Assembly (NCBI GenBank): GCA_945878545.1
Contig: CAMCTQ010000075.1
Coordinates: 1-6,504 of the forward strand
DNA: 6,504 bases
Direction: 5' to 3'
From: Rickettsia typhi
GTDB lineage: Bacteria; Pseudomonadota; Alphaproteobacteria; Rickettsiales; Rickettsiaceae
Shown: positions 6,246 to 6,504 of the stretch, piece after piece
How the letters are laid out: every line of letters begins with the position of its first letter
Numbering within the stretch: position 1 is the first letter of the stretch
Translations under genes and position numbers: made by a program
The notes under the pieces: generated by a model
What the model was told of the DNA's origin: nothing
What the model saw: the letters and a program-made list of their open reading frames with translations, nothing else
Database searches by the model: none

Positions 6246-6458
6246 ATACCAATTAATTTACTATTTTATTTGCAAGTGGCATAATTATTGCTTAGAATTA
6301 GTTGGTATATTGTGTTCTGAGTTTTGTAGGTGTAAAAAACGGTTTCATTCCAGCGAAAGCTGGAATCTAGCTTAAAGCTAAAGTTAGTTCTGGATCCCCT
6401 CCCACGAGGGGATGACATCTAAACAAAACGAGGAAGTAAACTTAGTAAAAATTGGTAT
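6246..6458. mobile_element. Possible non-coding MITE-like element with terminal inverted repeats
   Basis: ATACCAATTAATTTACTA (6246-6263) and TAGTAAAAATTGGTAT (6443-6458) are inverted copies of each other, identical except for a 2-base gap. Weaker similarity continues about 10 bases inward. TA stands at both outer edges (6247-6248, 6456-6457), which would fit a TA target as used by IS630/Tc1-type transposases, but TA is part of the repeat itself, so this is not proof of a target duplication. There is no coding capacity inside. A third copy of the end motif, AATTAGTTGGTAT, lies at 6296-6308 and pairs with 6246-6258 over 13 bp with one G-T pair, so a smaller 63-bp hairpin is an alternative reading. 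Confidence 0.4.
6347..6413. repeat. Three consecutive small hairpins, REP-like palindromic unit
   Basis: ATTCCAGC/GCTGGAAT (6347-6354, 6359-6366) closes a GAAA tetraloop with an 8-bp stem. TAGCT/AGCTA (6368-6372, 6376-6380) forms a 5-bp stem with a TAA loop. ATCCCCTC/GAGGGGAT (6394-6401, 6406-6413) closes a CCAC tetraloop with 8 bp. TTTCATTCC on the left and GGATGACAT on the right are near-inverted ends. The overall form (ATTCCAGC...GCTGGAAT then CTGGATCCCC...GGGGATGAC) is widespread in intergenic DNA of Rickettsiales and some other proteobacteria, from memory. Confidence 0.75.
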
Positions 6459-6466
6459 AAATAAAT

Positions 6467-6504
6467 ATGAGTGGAATAACGTTAAAAAACCCAGTTGTGA
6501 ATTC
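6467..6504 (+). CDS. Possible 5' end of a gene cut by the window edge
   Basis: ATG at 6467 opens a frame reading MSGITLKNPVVN that stays open to the edge, only 12 full codons. There is no Shine-Dalgarno within 15 bases; AGGAAG at 6431-6436 is 30 bases away. TATAAA (6456-6461) just upstream could be part of a promoter for a leaderless or short-leader message. The product cannot be identified from this length. Confidence 0.3.
   Translation, partial: MSGITLKNPVVN

Larger units (their letters stand above)
5968..6466. other. Repeat-rich spacer after the rppH operon
   Basis: About 500 bases without a supported gene. From left to right it holds the post-rppH hairpin, a composite REP-like inverted repeat (6032-6110), an imperfect hairpin (6185-6235) and a possible MITE-like element (6246-6458) that encloses a three-hairpin palindromic unit (6347-6413). 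Stretches 6111-6184 and 6309-6340 show nothing I can name. Confidence 0.7.

Overview
The window looks like AT-rich alphaproteobacterial DNA, most likely from an obligate intracellular lineage such as the Rickettsiales. The grounds are the low GC outside the first 290 bases, the sequence character of ParE and RppH, long spacers holding small palindromic repeats, and one repeat (6070-6110) that resembles the GCTTC/GAAGC 'REP-like' elements I recall from Rickettsia genomes. The lineage is inferred from memory; no database search was run.

Layout. (1) Bases 1-498 hold the 3' end of a gene for a repetitive Gly/Asp-rich protein. It has six full copies and one partial copy of a 45-bp unit, followed by a short beta-strand-rich tail. 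(2) Bases 499-1010 are a spacer with a 10-bp stem hairpin, a possible promoter and a palindrome. (3) Bases 1011-5967 carry four tightly packed same-strand genes: parE (topoisomerase IV subunit B), a CtpA-type S41 protease, a membrane-anchored member of the divergent polysaccharide deacetylase (YibQ/DUF610) family, and rppH (Nudix RNA pyrophosphohydrolase). Junctions are an 8-bp overlap, a 1-nt gap and a 2-nt gap, so they are probably one transcript with coupled translation. (4) Bases 5968-6466 are a repeat-filled spacer with several hairpins and a possible MITE-like element of about 213 bp. (5) A possible new reading frame starts at 6467 and runs off the window.

How the genes fit together. 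The ctpA-deacetylase-rppH order is a familiar alphaproteobacterial block. As I recall it, that block usually follows envC, a murein hydrolase activator, and links periplasmic protein processing with cell-wall remodelling. Here parE, a chromosome decatenase gene, sits directly in front and overlaps ctpA. The most interesting protein is the deacetylase-family member. Every position where I expect a metal-binding or catalytic Asp/His is substituted, so it looks like a non-enzymatic (pseudoenzyme) version under continued selection. The other points worth a second look are the recently expanded repeat protein at the left edge and the layered inverted repeats at the right edge.
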